Positions 8,802 through 17,824 of a stretch of 64,000 nucleotides of DNA are shown piece after piece. The notes under the pieces were generated by a model. It made no database searches. It saw only the letters and a list, made by a program, of their open reading frames with translations, and had not been told where the DNA came from. The first letter of the stretch is position 1, and each line of letters begins with the position of its first letter. Source of the stretch: Demequina pelophila (lineage in GTDB: Bacteria > Actinomycetota > Actinomycetes > Actinomycetales > Demequinaceae); assembly GCF_000971175.1 (NCBI RefSeq), contig NZ_BBLY01000005.1:248001-312000 (forward strand). The letters run 5' to 3'. Made by a program: the position numbers and the translations under genes.

Positions 8802-9569
8802 TCAGCGGGACGGACGCGCCGCGCCCTCCAGCACCGCGCTGCCGTCCCCGCCACGACCCCCGGAGGCCACGCCCGCGGGCTCCCGCGCATCGTCCCCCGC
8901 AACGGGCAGGTCACCCGCTGCGTCGAGCGCCGGCTCCCCGAAGCCCAGGCGGTGCAGCACCTTGTCGGTCACCAGCCCCAGCAGCACTCCGCCCAGCGCA
9001 CCGACGCCGATCGACACGACCACGTGGTCGAACAGCGACCCGGCGCCGACGCCGAGGACGGTCCAGTACCCGGCCCAGATCGCCGTGGCCACCGCGTCGA
9101 TGATCATGAATCGGCGCGTCGGGTAGCGCAAGGCCCCGGCCATCGCGCTCACGGCGAGCCGCCCCATGGGGATGAAGCGGGCCGCGATGATGAACGCCGT
9201 GCCACGGCGCTCGAGCTGGGACTCCGCCCACACGAGGCTGCGCGCGACGCGCTCGCGCGCGAAGAACGGGTGACGGCGCACGTCGAGGCGCGCGCCGGCG
9301 AGGTAGATCAGCATGTCGCCGCACCACGCGCCGAACGCCGCGAGCAGGCAGATGAGCCACACCCATGGGGTACCCGTCTGCGCCCACGCCGTCGCGGTCG
9401 CGATCACCACCGACTCGCTGGGGACCACCGGGAAGAAGCCGTCGATCGCCGCGACCGCCCAGACGCCGGGGTAGATCCACCACGACTCGGTGAGCGAGAG
9501 GATCCACGCCTCGAAGGCGTCGATCCCGCCGAAGACGATGTGCCAGAGGTCGTTGAGCGCTTCGGTCAC
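8802..9569 (-). CDS. DedA-family membrane protein, copy 2
   Basis: Second DedA/VTT-domain protein (255 residues), collinear with copy 1: N-terminal ALNDLWHIVFGGIDAFEAWIL, FPVVPSESVVIATATAWAQTG, GAWCGDMLIYLAGARLDVRRHPFFAR, FIIAARFIPMGRLAVSAMAGALRYP. The main difference is the C-terminal tail, which here is an unrelated low-complexity segment and contains a copy of the dispersed word (GCATCGTCCCCC at 8887) within its coding sequence. GTG start. Its own imperfect palindrome lies upstream. Which lipid either copy moves is not known. Confidence 0.9.
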   Translation of the reverse strand: MTEALNDLWHIVFGGIDAFEAWILSLTESWWIYPGVWAVAAIDGFFPVVPSESVVIATATAWAQTGTPWVWLICLLAAFGAWCGDMLIYLAGARLDVRRHPFFARERVARSLVWAESQLERRGTAFIIAARFIPMGRLAVSAMAGALRYPTRRFMIIDAVATAIWAGYWTVLGVGAGSLFDHVVVSIGVGALGGVLLGLVTDKVLHRLGFGEPALDAAGDLPVAGDDAREPAGVASGGRGGDGSAVLEGAARPSR

Positions 9570-9602
9570 GTGCCCAGTGTCTCAGCCGGGCGCGGCCGGC
9601 GA

Positions 9603-9622
9603 CATGGGGAAGGTCCCCCATC
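9603..9622. promoter_or_regulatory. Palindrome upstream of DedA copy 2
   Basis: Imperfect inverted repeat ATGGGGA-AGG-TCCCCCAT, 34 bases before the GTG start, the counterpart of the perfect palindrome before copy 1. In both cases exactly 20 bases separate the palindrome from the CTGAGAnACTGGG stretch. Confidence 0.55.
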
Positions 9623-9664
9623 GGGACCGGACACCACGGATGGGTTCCGGACGGAGGAACCCGC

Positions 9665-11026
9665 TCAGAGGCTCAGGCGCTCCCGGACCACGTCCGCGAG
9701 GACGTCGGCGTGGTGCTGGGCGTCCGCGGCCGTGGCGGCCTCGACCATCACGCGCACGAGCGGCTCCGTGCCGGACGGGCGCAGCAGCACCCGGCCGTCG
9801 TCGCCGAGAGTCTTCCGCGTCGCCGCGACCGCCTCCTGCAGCACCGGGTCGGAGTGGACGCGGGTGCGGTCGGCGTTCTTCACGTTGACCAGCACCTGCG
9901 GCAGGATCTCGATGTCCTTGCACTGCTCACGCAGGGGTCCGGACGTCGCGACCCGCGCGGCCACGAGCAGCGCGGTGAGGATGCCGTCGCCCGTGGTCGC
10001 GTGCTCGGACACGATGACGTGGCCCGACTGCTCGCCGCCCAGGGAGAAGCCGCCCTCGCGCATCGCCTCGAGCACGTAGCGGTCTCCCACGGACGCCTCG
10101 ACGATGTCGATGCCGGCGCGGCGCATGGCCTGGTGCAGGCCCAGGTTGCTCATCACGGTGGCGACCAAGGTGGAACGGTAGAGCGAGCCCGCGTCGTTCA
10201 TGGCGATCGCCAGCAGGCCCATGATCAGGTCGCCGTTCACCACGGCGCCGGTGTGGTCGACGGCCAGGCAGCGGTCGGCGTCGCCGTCGAGGGCGACGCC
10301 CAGGTCCGCGCCGTGCTCGATGACGGCGGTCTGCAGCCCGCTCAGGTGAGTCGAGCCCACCCCGTCGTTGATGTTGAGCCCGTCGGGGGACGCGTTGATC
10401 ACGGTCACGCGGGCGCCGGCGCGCTCGAGCGCGACCGGACCCACCGCGGACGCGGCGCCGTGCGCGGCGTCGACCACCAGGTGGACGCCGTCGAGCGGCG
10501 CCTCGGTGCCGGCGAAGGAGCGCACGGCGTCGACCACGTGGGTCACGTAGCGCTCGGCGAGCTCCGGTGAGGGGACGATGCGCCCCACGGCCGCGCCGGT
10601 GGGACGCTCCCACGGCTCGGCGAGACGGCCCTCGATGGCGGCCTCGACGGCGTCGTCGAGCTTGTGGCCACCGCGGGCGAAGAACTTGATGCCGTTGTCC
10701 GGCATGGGGTTGTGCGACGCCGAGATGACGACGCCCAGGTCCGCCCCGGTCGCTCCCGTGAGGAAGGCGACCGCGGGGGTGGGGACCACGCCCGCGTCGA
10801 GCACGTCGACGCCGGCAGACGCGAGACCGGCCGCGACAGCCGCGCCCAGGAACTCGCCTGAGACGCGGGTGTCGCGGCCGATGACGGCACGGGGCCGGTG
10901 CCCGGTGAACTCGCCCCGCTCCCCCAGGACGTGAGCCGCGGCGACCGCAAGGTCGACCGCCAGCTCCGCCGTGAGGTCGCGGTTGGCGAGGCCCCGGACA
11001 CCGTCCGTGCCGAAGAGTCGCGCCAT
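9665..11026 (-). CDS. glmM: Phosphoglucosamine mutase
   Basis: Converts glucosamine-6-phosphate to glucosamine-1-phosphate on the way to UDP-GlcNAc. 453 residues, starting [15 protein letters not shown]. The active-site phosphoserine is S104 in [16 protein letters not shown]; the metal loop DGDADRC and the phosphate-binding [12 protein letters not shown] near the C-terminus are intact. It follows rpsI by eight bases, so it is probably the last gene of rplM-rpsI-glmM, a common actinobacterial arrangement. Confidence 0.96.
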   Translation of the reverse strand: MARLFGTDGVRGLANRDLTAELAVDLAVAAAHVLGERGEFTGHRPRAVIGRDTRVSGEFLGAAVAAGLASAGVDVLDAGVVPTPAVAFLTGATGADLGVVISASHNPMPDNGIKFFARGGHKLDDAVEAAIEGRLAEPWERPTGAAVGRIVPSPELAERYVTHVVDAVRSFAGTEAPLDGVHLVVDAAHGAASAVGPVALERAGARVTVINASPDGLNINDGVGSTHLSGLQTAVIEHGADLGVALDGDADRCLAVDHTGAVVNGDLIMGLLAIAMNDAGSLYRSTLVATVMSNLGLHQAMRRAGIDIVEASVGDRYVLEAMREGGFSLGGEQSGHVIVSEHATTGDGILTALLVAARVATSGPLREQCKDIEILPQVLVNVKNADRTRVHSDPVLQEAVAATRKTLGDDGRVLLRPSGTEPLVRVMVEAATAADAQHHADVLADVVRERLSL

Positions 11027-11034
11027 GCGCTGGA

Positions 11035-11511
11035 TCAGCGCTTGGAGTACTGAGGAGCGCGGCGGGCCTTCTTGAGACCGGCCTTCTTGCGCTCGACCGC
11101 ACGCGCGTCGCGGGACAGGAAGCCCGCCTTCTTCAGCGTCGGGCGGTTGTTGTCCTCGTCGATCTCGTTCAGCGCGCGCGAGACGCCCAGGCGCAGCGCA
11201 CCGGCCTGGCCCGAGGGGCCGCCGCCGGCGATGCGGGCGTGCACGTCGAACTTGCCCTCGATGTCCAGGAGCGCGAACGGCGAGTTCACGAGCTGCTGGT
11301 GCACCTTGTTGGGGAAGTAGTCCTCGAGCTCACGGCCGTTGATGGTCCACTTGCCGGAGCCGGGGACCAGGCGCACGCGGGCGACGGCCTCCTTGCGACG
11401 GCCCAGACCCGCGCCCGGCGCGAGGTTGGTGACACCCTTGCCGCGCTCGGCCTGGGTCTCGGAGGTGTACTCGGTGGGGGTCTCGTTGTCGACCTCGGTC
11501 ACATCGGTCAC
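11035..11511 (-). CDS. rpsI: 30S ribosomal protein S9
   Basis: uS9, whose C-terminal tail reaches the P-site tRNA. 158 residues with the invariant ending APQYSKR and the core [24 protein letters not shown]. The first 35 or so residues ([17 protein letters not shown]) are an acidic, low-complexity extension found in actinobacterial S9 proteins. Cotranscribed behind rplM with a 32-base gap. Confidence 0.96.
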   Translation of the reverse strand: MTDVTEVDNETPTEYTSETQAERGKGVTNLAPGAGLGRRKEAVARVRLVPGSGKWTINGRELEDYFPNKVHQQLVNSPFALLDIEGKFDVHARIAGGGPSGQAGALRLGVSRALNEIDEDNNRPTLKKAGFLSRDARAVERKKAGLKKARRAPQYSKR

Positions 11512-11543
11512 TTTTTCATCAATCCTTCGAAGTCAGCCGCGGA

Positions 11544-11987
11544 TTACTGCGCGACCTGGGAGATCTCGAACGCCTGCGGCTGCTGCGCGGCGTGGGGGTG
11601 CTCGGCACCCGCGTACACCTTGAGGTGCTTGAGCTGGGCGGCACCGAGCTTCGTCTTGGGCAGCATGCCCTTGACGGCGTTCTCGATCACGCGGCGGGGG
11701 TTCTTCTCAAGAAGCTCGCCGATCGGCACGGCCGACAGACCGCCCGGGTAGCCCGAGTGGCGGTAGACCATCTTGTCGGTGAGCTTGGCGCCCGAGAGGG
11801 CGACCTTCTCAGCGTTGATGACGATGACGAAGTCACCGCAGTCGACGTGGGGCGCGAACGTCGCCTTGTGCTTGCCGCGAAGCAGCGAAGCGGCCTGGGA
11901 GGCCAGACGACCGAGGACCACGTCAGTAGCGTCGATGACGTACCAGTTCTTGGTGACGTCACCCGGCTTGGGAGAATACGTACGCAC
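11544..11987 (-). CDS. rplM: 50S ribosomal protein L13
   Basis: uL13, an early assembly protein of the large subunit. 147 residues, start [20 protein letters not shown], core [20 protein letters not shown] and [11 protein letters not shown]. First gene after the promoter at 12113-12142; the transcript leader is roughly 119 bases and could hold a regulatory fold, but no known motif was recognised. Confidence 0.97.
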   Translation of the reverse strand: MRTYSPKPGDVTKNWYVIDATDVVLGRLASQAASLLRGKHKATFAPHVDCGDFVIVINAEKVALSGAKLTDKMVYRHSGYPGGLSAVPIGELLEKNPRRVIENAVKGMLPKTKLGAAQLKHLKVYAGAEHPHAAQQPQAFEISQVAQ

Positions 11988-12112
11988 TGTGAAGCCTTAC
12001 TTCTAACTCGTGTGGGTGGACGATGCACGGGGCATCGCGAAGCGTTTCGGTCGGCGGGTCCTGCGGCGGCGAGTGGGAGGCACCTCCACGAGGGAACGCA
12101 CAACGACGCACC

Positions 12113-12142
12113 ATGATACGCGAGCGCGCGCTGGCTGGTCAA
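12113..12142 (-). promoter_or_regulatory. Promoter of rplM-rpsI-glmM
   Basis: Minus-strand TTGACC (12137-12142) and TATCAT (12113-12118) with an 18-base spacer. Expected start near 12106, about 119 bases before the rplM ATG. The leader has a GC-rich stretch and one loose copy of the dispersed word (GACGATGC at 12019-12026). Confidence 0.75.
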
Positions 12143-12170
12143 TCCGAACCGGAAAGTCCCGGCGGGTCGG

Positions 12171-13031
12171 TCACGGAAGGGTGCGCCGGCCTCGGGTAGC
12201 CTCGGCGCGCTCGGCCAGCAGCGCATCCTCCGGATACGTGACCTCCTCGAGCGTGAGGCCCTGCGGCGGGGCCACCGCGACCGCCTGCGAGCGCTCGGTC
12301 CCGGCGGCGACGTGCGCGAACCAGTCGAGGTCACGCCGCCCCTCCCCCACCGCCACGAGGGCGCCGACGAGCGAGCGCACCATCGAGTGGCAGAACGCGT
12401 CCGCGCGCACGGTGGCCACCACGAGGCCGGTGTCCGGGCCGGACGTCGCGCGCACCCAGGACAGCTCCTTGAGCTCGCGGATGGTCGTGGCGCCCTCGCG
12501 CGGCCGGCAGAAGGGCGCGAAGTCGCGCAGTCCCATCAGGGTGGACGATGCGGCGTTGAGGGCGTCGACGTCGAGCGGGCGGCTGGAGCGGGCGACGTGA
12601 CGACGCCGCAGCACGTCGGGCACGCCATCGTCGAGACGGTAGGCGTAGCGGCGCTCGGTGGCCGAGAACCGCGCGTCGAAGCCGGGCGGGGCGACACGGA
12701 CGGCGCGGATCACCACGTCGTCCGGGAGCAGCCCGTCCAGCCGCGTGTACAGGCCCTGGGCGGGCGTGCGGTCGGAGCGGCCCGGCATGCGCGCCCACGC
12801 GTCGGCGTCGATGTCGACGTGGGCGACCTGGCCGCGCGCGTGGACGCCGGCGTCGGTGCGGCCGGCGACGGTGACGCGGGACGGCCGCTCCTGGCGGAGG
12901 ATCCGGGTGAGGGCGCCCTCGAGCACGCCCTGGACGGTGCGCAGCTCGGGCTGGACGGCCCAGCCGGAGAAGTCGGTGCCGTCGTAGGAAAGGTCGAGGC
13001 GGGCCCTCACGACAGGATGGTGCTCTGTCAT
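12171..13031 (-). CDS. truA: tRNA pseudouridine(38-40) synthase
   Basis: Modifies U38-U40 in the anticodon stem-loop. 286 residues; catalytic aspartate D60 in [19 protein letters not shown]-terminal [16 protein letters not shown], and [19 protein letters not shown] near the C-terminus. It follows rplQ, the usual actinobacterial order. The C-terminal half is slightly longer than in E. coli TruA (270). Confidence 0.94.
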   Translation of the reverse strand: MTEHHPVVRARLDLSYDGTDFSGWAVQPELRTVQGVLEGALTRILRQERPSRVTVAGRTDAGVHARGQVAHVDIDADAWARMPGRSDRTPAQGLYTRLDGLLPDDVVIRAVRVAPPGFDARFSATERRYAYRLDDGVPDVLRRRHVARSSRPLDVDALNAASSTLMGLRDFAPFCRPREGATTIRELKELSWVRATSGPDTGLVVATVRADAFCHSMVRSLVGALVAVGEGRRDLDWFAHVAAGTERSQAVAVAPPQGLTLEEVTYPEDALLAERAEATRGRRTLP

Positions 13032-13060
13032 GCGGACCCGCCTCGGGATGCCTGGCGGCG

Positions 13061-13594
13061 TTACTTGGACTCGGCCTCGTCGGCGGCCGCGGTCTCGGCG
13101 GCCTCCTCAGCGGCGGCCTCGGGGGCCTCGTCGGCGGCGACCTCGACGGTCTCCTCGACGACGGGCGCCTCCTCGGCCGGGGCGGCCTTGGCGGCGGCCT
13201 TCGCGGCCTCCTTGACGACGGCCTTCTTGGCGGGGGCGCCGGCCTCGACCAGCTCGATCACCGCGAGGGGCGCGTTGTCGCCCTTGCGGTTGCCGACCTT
13301 GGTGATGCGGGTGTAGCCGCCGTCACGCTCGGCGAAGCCGGGCGCGATCTCCGTGAACAGGGTGTGCACGACGCCCTTGTCCGAGAGGATGCCCAGCACC
13401 TTGCGGCGCGAGGCGAGGTCGCCGCGCTTGGCGAAGGTGACAAGGCGCTCGGCGTAGGGACGCAGGCGCTTGGCCTTGGTCACCGTGGTGGTGATGCGGC
13501 CGTGCTCGAACAGGCTCTGCGCGAGGTTGGCGAGCATCTGGCGCTCGTGAGCGGGGCCGCCTCCCAGGCGGGCACCCTTGGTGGGGGTAGGCAT
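13061..13594 (-). CDS. rplQ: 50S ribosomal protein L17 with acidic C-terminal tail
   Basis: bL17. The first ~118 residues are the standard protein (start [25 protein letters not shown], core [40 protein letters not shown]). The remaining ~55 residues are an Ala/Glu/Val-rich tail such as [20 protein letters not shown]. Such tails occur in actinobacterial L17; their role is not known. It follows rpoA after 18 bases. Confidence 0.96.
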   Translation of the reverse strand: MPTPTKGARLGGGPAHERQMLANLAQSLFEHGRITTTVTKAKRLRPYAERLVTFAKRGDLASRRKVLGILSDKGVVHTLFTEIAPGFAERDGGYTRITKVGNRKGDNAPLAVIELVEAGAPAKKAVVKEAAKAAAKAAPAEEAPVVEETVEVAADEAPEAAAEEAAETAAADEAESK

Positions 13595-13612
13595 GAGTGA
13601 AGTTTCTCCTTG

Positions 13613-14605
13613 TTACTGCTCGTCGGTGCCCGAGAAGTACACGCCCGCGGAGCCGCCGTCGTACTCGACGGCGCCGTCCTTGAGCGAGAAGCCCAGCTCG
13701 GCGAGCTTCTCCTTGACCTCGGTGATCGACTTCTGGCCGAAGTTGCGGATGTCCATGAGGTCCGCCTCGGAGCGCGCGGTGAGCTCACCCACGGTGTGGA
13801 TGCCCTCGCGCTTGAGGCAGTTGTAGGACCGCTGGGTGAGGTTCAGCTCCTCGATCGGCTGGTTGTAGTCCTCCTCGAGCGACTCGTCGGTGTCCGACGG
13901 GCCGATCTCGATGCCCTCGGCGTCCTCGTTGAGGCCGCGCGCGAGCGAGAAGAGCTCGACGAGCGTGGAGCCGGCGGACGCGAGCGCGTCGCGCGGCGAG
14001 ATGGACGACTTGGTCTCCACGTCGATGATCAGCTCGTCGAAGTCCGTGCGCTGCGCGACACGGGTGGCCTCGACCTTGTAGGTCACCTTGAGGACCGGCG
14101 AGTAGATCGAGTCGACGGGGATCTGACCGATCTCGGCGTCGTAGCTCTTGTTGAGCGAGGCGGGCACGTAGCCGCGGCCGCGCTCGACGGTGAGCTCCAC
14201 CTCGAACTTCGCCTTCGCGTTGAGCGTGGCGATGTGGAGGTCGGGGTTGTGGATCTCGACGCCCGCGGGCGGGGCGATGTCGGCACCGGTGACGGCGCCG
14301 GCACCCGACTTGCGCAGGTACATCACGACCGGCTCGTCGTGCTCCGACGACACCACCAGGTTCTTGAGGTTGAGGAGGATCTCGGTGACGTCCTCCTTCA
14401 CCCCCTCGATGGTGGTGAACTCGTGCAGCACGCCCTCGAAGCGCACCGAGGTGATGGCCGCGCCCGGGATGGACGACAGCAGGGTGCGACGGAGCGAGTT
14501 GCCGAGCGTGTAGCCGAAGCCGGGCTCGAGCGGCTTGAGCGAGAACTGCGAACGGTTCTCGGCGATGACCTTCTCGGTCAGCGTGGGACGCTGTGCGATC
14601 AGCAC
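13613..14605 (-). CDS. rpoA: DNA-directed RNA polymerase subunit alpha
   Basis: Scaffold for RNA polymerase assembly; the C-terminal domain contacts promoter UP elements and activators. 330 residues from the GTG at 14605, which reads (M)[12 protein letters not shown], the usual actinobacterial N-terminus, and has AGGAAA nine bases upstream; the ATG seven codons earlier would destroy that spacing. The N-terminal domain includes [20 protein letters not shown]; the alpha-CTD is [20 protein letters not shown] through [11 protein letters not shown]. rpsD, often found before rpoA, is absent. Confidence 0.96.
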   Translation of the reverse strand: MLIAQRPTLTEKVIAENRSQFSLKPLEPGFGYTLGNSLRRTLLSSIPGAAITSVRFEGVLHEFTTIEGVKEDVTEILLNLKNLVVSSEHDEPVVMYLRKSGAGAVTGADIAPPAGVEIHNPDLHIATLNAKAKFEVELTVERGRGYVPASLNKSYDAEIGQIPVDSIYSPVLKVTYKVEATRVAQRTDFDELIIDVETKSSISPRDALASAGSTLVELFSLARGLNEDAEGIEIGPSDTDESLEEDYNQPIEELNLTQRSYNCLKREGIHTVGELTARSEADLMDIRNFGQKSITEVKEKLAELGFSLKDGAVEYDGGSAGVYFSGTDEQ

Positions 14606-14620
14606 GTTTGTTTCCTTTCC

Positions 14621-14642
14621 GAGCATCCGCTATCTGATGCTC
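14621..14642 (-). promoter_or_regulatory. Hairpin just before the rpoA ribosome-binding site
   Basis: Arms GAGCATC / GATGCTC around eight bases, ending seven to eight bases before the AGGAAA of rpoA. It lies outside the Shine-Dalgarno sequence, so it could set rpoA translation relative to rpsK or protect a processed end. Confidence 0.45.
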
Positions 14643-14700
14643 GCAAAACCCTGCCGGGGTCGGTCCGGAAGGGGCCAGAAGCTGAAGGGGGACGGTGCAC

Positions 14701-14723
14701 GGGCCGATGCTGTGCATCGGCCC
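14701..14723 (-). promoter_or_regulatory. Strong hairpin between rpsK and rpoA
   Basis: Ten-base arms GGGCCGATGC / GCATCGGCCC around TGT. No U-tract follows on the minus strand, so it is more likely a partial attenuator or processing site than a full terminator. It sits in the 150-base rpsK-rpoA gap where some relatives have rpsD. Confidence 0.5.
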
Positions 14724-14755
14724 GCGACCGACGGTTGCGCCTGAGCGCGGGCGTG

Positions 14756-15145
14756 CTAGTTGCGGCGACGCTTGGGCGGGCGGCAGCCGTTGTGCGCCTG
14801 CGGGGTGACGTCCTTGATGGAGGTCACCTCGAGGCCGGCGGCCGTCAGCGAGCGGATCGCGGTGTCGCGGCCCGAGCCCGGGCCCTTGACGAACACGTCC
14901 ACCTTGCTCATGCCGGCGTCCTGGGCACGGCGCGCGGCGGCCTCGGCGGCCATCTGCGCGGCGTAGGGGGTCGACTTGCGCGAACCCTTGAAGCCCACCT
15001 GGCCGGAGGACGACCACGACACCACGGCGCCCGAGGGGTCCGTGATCGAGATGATCGTGTTATTGAAGGTCGACTTGATGTGCGCCTGACCGTGCGCGAC
15101 GGTCTTCTTGATCTTCTTGCGCGGCTTGCGAGTCGGAGCGGCCAT
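14756..15145 (-). CDS. rpsK: 30S ribosomal protein S11
   Basis: uS11 of the platform, next to the 3' end of 16S rRNA. 129 residues; [34 protein letters not shown] and the terminal [12 protein letters not shown] are diagnostic. Three bases after rpsM. Confidence 0.97.
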   Translation of the reverse strand: MAAPTRKPRKKIKKTVAHGQAHIKSTFNNTIISITDPSGAVVSWSSSGQVGFKGSRKSTPYAAQMAAEAAARRAQDAGMSKVDVFVKGPGSGRDTAIRSLTAAGLEVTSIKDVTPQAHNGCRPPKRRRN

Positions 15146-15148
15146 GGC

Positions 15149-15517
15149 TTACTTCTTCTTTCCGGCGACGGTCTTCTTGGGGCCCTTGCGCGTGCGCGCG
15201 TTGGTCTTCGTGCGCTGACCGCGCACGGGCATCCCGCGGCGGTGACGCAGACCCTGGTAGTTGCCGATCTCGACCTTGCGGCGGATGTCGGCGGTCACCT
15301 CGCGGCGCAGGTCGCCCTCGACGGTGAAGTTGGCCTCGATGTAGTCGCGGATCGCGACGAGCTGGTCATCGGTGGCGTCCTTGACGCGCAGGTCCACGCT
15401 GATGCCGGTGGCGGCGAGGATCTCCTGGGCGCGGGTACGGCCGATGCCGTAGATGTAGGTGAGTGCGATCTCCATGCGCTTGTCGCGCGGGATGTCGACT
15501 CCAACGATGCGTGCCAT
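15149..15517 (-). CDS. rpsM: 30S ribosomal protein S13
   Basis: uS13 of the 30S head; it contacts the P-site tRNA and 50S bridges. 122 residues: [34 protein letters not shown], and the basic tail [18 protein letters not shown]. First gene after a 126-base spacer from rpmJ that contains a hairpin at 15582-15601. Confidence 0.97.
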   Translation of the reverse strand: MARIVGVDIPRDKRMEIALTYIYGIGRTRAQEILAATGISVDLRVKDATDDQLVAIRDYIEANFTVEGDLRREVTADIRRKVEIGNYQGLRHRRGMPVRGQRTKTNARTRKGPKKTVAGKKK

Positions 15518-15581
15518 TGCTGGTTTTACTCCATCAGTAGTCGGAGGTCTGACGCTCGACCGCCCCGCCTAGTGTCGCGGG

Positions 15582-15601
15582 CCCCGGCCTCCGAGCCGGG
15601 G
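15582..15601. promoter_or_regulatory. Hairpin in the rpmJ-rpsM spacer
   Basis: CCCCGGC / GCCGGGG around CTCCGA. There is no U-tract on the minus strand, so it is not a standard terminator. It may be part of an rpsM leader. Confidence 0.4.
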
Positions 15602-15643
15602 GTTTGATGCATATGGTCGAACGAGGATCGATATGGGGTGTGT

Positions 15644-15757
15644 CTAGCCCTGACGCTGCTTGTGGCGCAGGTTGTCGCAGATGACCATCACGCGGCCATT
15701 GCGTCGGATGACCTTGCACTTGTCGCAGATCGGCTTGACGCTGGGCTTAACCTTCAT
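15644..15757 (-). CDS. rpmJ: 50S ribosomal protein L36 (zinc-binding type)
   Basis: bL36, 37 residues starting [20 protein letters not shown]. Zinc ligands C11, C14, C27 and H32 are all present, so this is the Zn+ form that Zur-controlled paralogues replace during zinc starvation in some actinobacteria. It lies 49 bases after infA. Confidence 0.97.
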   Translation of the reverse strand: MKVKPSVKPICDKCKVIRRNGRVMVICDNLRHKQRQG

Positions 15758-15806
15758 GGTTCTTTCCTTCGCCGTCGCGCGGCCCAGGGGCCGTCGACGA
15801 CGTTGT

Positions 15807-16028
15807 TCACTTGTAGCGGTAGACGATGCGGCCGCGAGACAGGTCGTAGGGGCTCAACTCCACCACCACACGGTCCTCGGGGAGGATCCTGATGTAGTGC
15901 TGGCGCATCTTCCCTGAGATGTGCGCGAGGACGAGGTGACCGTTGGTCAGCTCGACGCGGAACGACGCGTTGGGCAGCGCCTCCACGACGACGCCCTCGA
16001 CCTCGATGACTCCGTCTTTCTTGGCCAT
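15807..16028 (-). CDS. infA: Translation initiation factor IF-1
   Basis: OB-fold factor occupying the 30S A site, 73 residues: [39 protein letters not shown], ending [13 protein letters not shown]. First gene of the alpha-operon transcript; the promoter at 16088-16116 gives a leader of about 55 bases. Confidence 0.97.
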   Translation of the reverse strand: MAKKDGVIEVEGVVVEALPNASFRVELTNGHLVLAHISGKMRQHYIRILPEDRVVVELSPYDLSRGRIVYRYK

Positions 16029-16087
16029 GAACTCCGCTAACGTTGGTGGACGGGGGTACGCGGGCGCGCAAAAACGCCCAACGGAAA

Positions 16088-16116
16088 ACTATACGCCATC
16101 GGCGAAGCGCTCACAA
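16088..16116 (-). promoter_or_regulatory. Promoter of infA-rpmJ-rpsM operon
   Basis: TTGTGA (16111-16116) and TATAGT (16088-16093) on the minus strand with a 17-base spacer. The -10 matches the consensus at five of six positions. Confidence 0.78.
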
Positions 16117-16157
16117 CCGCCAGACCTGGTGCCGCCTGCCTGCCGGTCAGGCCTCCC

Positions 16158-16174
16158 CGCGGCGCTCTGCCGCG
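16158..16174 (-). terminator. Hairpin after the first helical-repeat gene
   Basis: Arms CGCGGC / GCCGCG around GCTCT, 20 bases past the stop of the gene at 16194. It is a plausible terminator separating that gene from the infA promoter, although no U-tract follows. Confidence 0.4.
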
Positions 16175-16193
16175 CCGGCGGTCAGGGCCGCGG

Positions 16194-16790
16194 TCAGCGG
16201 GGCAGGACCGGACGCGCCATGGTGCGCGCCACCGGTCGCGGCGCATACATGCGTGCGACCCGACCCGTAGCCGGAGACGCGTCGGCCTCGACGGGGCGGG
16301 CAGGGCGGGGTCCGTCCTCGAGCTCGGCCGCCGGCGTGCGTGCCGCCTCCTGCGCCGCTCCCCCGGCGAGCGCGCGCCGCGCGATCCGCGCCACATCCTC
16401 GCGCCGGTGCTCGGCGAGGAGGCGCAGCACCTCCGCCGGCGCCGTGGCCGACCTCGCCAGCGCCTTGAGCACGGCAACGTCCCGGTCCCGGGCCAGGTGA
16501 CCGGCGATCGAGCCGGCGAGCATGGGGTTCGCGGCGAGCGAGACCCTCACCCCGGGACGACGATCGTGGAGCAGGGCTCCCTGGACGCCCAGCGGGCAGT
16601 CGTGGCGCGCCGCGATCGCCTCGCGCACGTCCGGTGACCGGTGGGTCGACAGCTCGATGAGCCGCGAACGGCCCAGGCGCGCGGCGCGCGCCTCCATCAC
16701 GATCGCGCGCAGCGCATCGTCCCTCGTCCCACCCGAGACGGGGACTCCGGAAGCGGCCAGCATCGCCCGCGACCAGCCGTCGTCACCCAC
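16194..16790 (-). CDS. Helical-repeat (LRV/HEAT-like) protein, paralogue A
   Basis: About 198 residues from a GTG start preceded by GGAGAGGAGG. The middle is built of ~24-residue repeats of the type L-x-x-D/H-R-R-P-G-V-R-V-S-L-A-A-N-P: RSPDVREAIAARHDCPLG, DRRPGVRVSLAANPMLAG, DRDVAVLKALARSATAPAEV, HREDVARIARRALAG (approximate register). This resembles leucine-rich-repeat-variant or HEAT repeats that serve as protein-binding scaffolds. The last 50 residues are Pro/Ala/Arg-rich and probably disordered. No signal peptide or enzyme motif. It is a diverged paralogue of the gene immediately upstream. Function unknown. Confidence 0.72.
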   Translation of the reverse strand: MGDDGWSRAMLAASGVPVSGGTRDDALRAIVMEARAARLGRSRLIELSTHRSPDVREAIAARHDCPLGVQGALLHDRRPGVRVSLAANPMLAGSIAGHLARDRDVAVLKALARSATAPAEVLRLLAEHRREDVARIARRALAGGAAQEAARTPAAELEDGPRPARPVEADASPATGRVARMYAPRPVARTMARPVLPR

Positions 16791-16909
16791 GCCGGCCTCC
16801 TCTCCTGTGCAGGAGAGCGTAGGACACTGATATGTCGAGAACCTGAGGTGCGGGTAGCGAGAAGGTGAATTCTTGGCCGGTCCGGGCCGAACGAGGCTCC
16901 ACGACGCGT

Positions 16910-17575
16910 CTACGAGGCCTCGGACGGGGGCCGGAACCCCCTCACGGGGGCGGTGCGCGTCGGCCGTGGCCGCGCGGGCGGATCCTGTGCCGCGGCGTGG
17001 CCCGCCGCCCCGGCCCCTGCTGGGGCTTCGGCTCTGACTCCGACGGATGCCAGCGCCTCGGACTCCCCCGGCGAAGCGGGATGCTCCCGCTCCGGCGCGC
17101 GGTCCGCCTGCCCCTCCGGCGTTCCCGCCACCCGGTCCCGCAGTTCCGGCGCCACGGCGGCACGGCCGGCCTTCCCCGCCGGAACCGCCTGCCGCGCCTC
17201 GAGCGCCTCCACTGCGGCGGCCTTGACCGGCCGCTTGCGGTGCATGGCCAGCCCGTCGATCACCGCCAGGGGCGCGGCCGGATTGCCGCACAGCGCCACC
17301 AGCACATCCTGGCTCCGGTCGCGGGCGAGGTGCTCGCAGACGGACCCGAGCAGCCGGGTGTTCCCCGCCAGCGCGGCGCGCACCTCGGGGTGGTGGTCGT
17401 TGACCAGGCGCACCATGAGCCCGAACGGGCAGTCCTCGCGGCGCGCGATGGCGGCGCGCACCAGGTGGTTGCGCGAGTCGCCCAGCTCCGTGAGGCGCTC
17501 CTTCGTCACGCCGGCCCGCCCGGCCTCCTCGATCTCGGGGCTCGCCCCGGGTGCGTAGCTGAATCCTCGCGCCAT
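16910..17575 (-). CDS. Helical-repeat (LRV/HEAT-like) protein, paralogue B
   Basis: 221 residues from an ATG at 17575 with GAGGGAGGG upstream. Repeats in the same register as paralogue A: LGDSRNHLVRAAIARREDCPFGL, NDHHPEVRAALAGNTRLLGS, DRSQDVLVALCGNPAAPLAV, KRPVKAAAVEALEAR. The motif ARREDCPFG here and ARHDCPLG in A mark the shared ancestry. A 100-residue Ala/Pro/Glu-rich tail follows. Sits between infA and map; a weak promoter (TTGCAC-N17-TTACCC, 17689-17717) may precede it. Whether B and A are one transcript (119-base gap) is unclear. Confidence 0.72.
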   Translation of the reverse strand: MARGFSYAPGASPEIEEAGRAGVTKERLTELGDSRNHLVRAAIARREDCPFGLMVRLVNDHHPEVRAALAGNTRLLGSVCEHLARDRSQDVLVALCGNPAAPLAVIDGLAMHRKRPVKAAAVEALEARQAVPAGKAGRAAVAPELRDRVAGTPEGQADRAPEREHPASPGESEALASVGVRAEAPAGAGAAGHAAAQDPPARPRPTRTAPVRGFRPPSEAS

Positions 17576-17824
17576 CGTCGCCCTCCCTCGGGGGGCGGCA
17601 CGCGGGGTTCGGGCGCCGCACCTGACGGGCGCCGCCGTGGCGCCCGCTTGGCAGGCTACGGGCCGGTGCTTGCGTCCACGTGGCGCTGGGGTAACGGACT
17701 CGTGAACCGCTGTGCAATGCATCACACCAGGTAGGAGCCTGACTCGAGCGAGGTCACGGGGTGCCGAGCCGATTGCGCACGGTGCCTGGCAGGCTGAGGG
17801 CAGCGCGCCTGGTCGGGTCGCGGC

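Noticed and set aside
11988-12170. Known L13 leader structure
   Set aside because: The 119-base leader has some pairing, but I could not match it to the described Firmicute L13 leader fold.
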